DNA of 64,000 nt. Source: Diphasiastrum complanatum. Taxonomy: Eukaryota; Streptophyta; Lycopodiopsida; Lycopodiales; Lycopodiaceae. Both the position numbers and the translations under genes were made by a program. This document shows positions 63,527 through 64,000 of the stretch, piece after piece. The notes below the pieces were generated by a model. It had not been told where the DNA came from and made no database searches. It was given only the letters and a program-made list of their open reading frames with translations. Position 1 is the first letter of the stretch, and the number at the start of each line of letters is the position of its first letter. Location of the stretch: NCBI GenBank assembly GCA_029204225.1, contig CM055094.1, positions 64,070,714 through 64,134,713 on the forward strand, in the 5' to 3' direction.

Positions 63527-64000
63527 ACACCTCATGAAGCTTTTACTGGAAAGAAACCTAATATTTCTCATATGAGAGTATTTGGTTGTGATGCTTATGC
63601 TCGTATTACTGATGAGAAACAAAGGAAATTGGATGCAAAAGCTATCAGGTGTATTTTCCTTGGATATGATGAGAAGGCCAAGGCATATAGGATGTATGAT
63701 ACAAATGCACAGGAGCTTGTAATTTCTAGGGATGCTACATTTGACGAGATGGGTCAAGGTGAACAAATTGAAGCAATCACTGCACCTTTTGATGAGGGAG
63801 CGAAAGTACAAGTCAAGAAGGAAGTGGATTTTGATGCGGAAGATCCAATAGACGAAGGCAAGTTTGGTGCTAAAATTCCTAAGAGAGTATCTAAATGGTA
63901 CTTATCAGTCACAAGTGATGCTAAAAAGGGAGATACTCCTGAATCTAGCGATCAGGGAGAGCTCAGAAGGTCAACTAGAAATCGGAAACCTCCTGCAAGA
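63527..64000 (+). pseudogene. pol: Copia integrase C-terminal part and linker, right of the insertion
   Basis: After one copy of GTAAG the copia frame resumes in the same phase with TPHEAFTGKKPNISHMRVFG, then CIFLGYDEKAKAYRMYD. A linker ends in RRSTRNRKPPAR, just before where RT should start. The frame is open to the window edge. RT, RNase H and the 3' LTR are expected beyond 64000. Confidence 0.9.

Overview
The window looks like nuclear DNA of a land plant with a large, repeat-rich genome. Three things point there: Ty1/copia and Ty3/gypsy LTR retrotransposons whose primer-binding sites match plant initiator-Met or Asp tRNA, one host gene with GT-AG introns of up to about 16 kb that belongs to a plant family, and long CT/CA/AT microsatellites. 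Intron size and nested repeats would suit a fern, gymnosperm or other large-genome vascular plant, but I cannot place the lineage. Most coding-looking sequence is decayed transposon.

Layout. 1-9.1 kb: a degraded Tat/Athila-like gypsy element (PBS, repeat-rich leader, gag, protease, RT, RNase H, integrase, then a coiled-coil ORF), interrupted at about 2.7-4.5 kb by a reverse-strand copia piece. 9.1-13.3 kb: a copia gag scrap, unassigned DNA, a second gypsy RT fragment, an LTR scrap and a second coiled-coil/proline-rich remnant. 13.3-18.4 kb: two halves of copia elements in opposite orientation with matching inverted LTRs. 18.4-22.8 kb: unassigned DNA, a ~60-bp minisatellite, an unknown reverse-strand coding remnant and another reverse copia piece. 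22.8-27.3 kb: a reverse copia element with a 1-kb LTR. 27.3-30.3 kb: microsatellites and the upstream region of the host gene.

The host gene occupies 30,325-52,671 on the + strand. Thirteen exons join in phase into 606 codons. They encode an N-terminal CCHH zinc-finger domain followed by an NADP-type glutamate dehydrogenase-like domain, as in the plant At1g51720-type family. The last exon or exons (about 45-50 residues) are not visible and may lie beyond the window. Intron 2 is 15.9 kb. It holds four foldback or TIR elements in a row separated by AT tracts, then copia debris.

The most unusual object is the 6.23-kb DNA transposon at 37,150-43,379 inside intron 2. It encodes a spliced hAT-type transposase (BED finger, DUF659 core, hATC dimerisation domain) on the minus strand. 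This carries a 542-residue C-terminal extension with two AT-hook-like motifs. A convergent 121-aa charged, probably coiled-coil protein (p121) is on the plus strand. A 2.23-kb internally deleted copy lies 700 bp upstream and keeps p121 intact but has lost the transposase. Both copies sit in (AT)n tracts, which suggests AT-hook-guided targeting.

53.4-64 kb: a copia gag scrap hosts a second copia element (LTR 53,720-53,958). Its integrase is split by a complete chromodomain gypsy element (57,461-63,521) with a perfect GTAAG target duplication.
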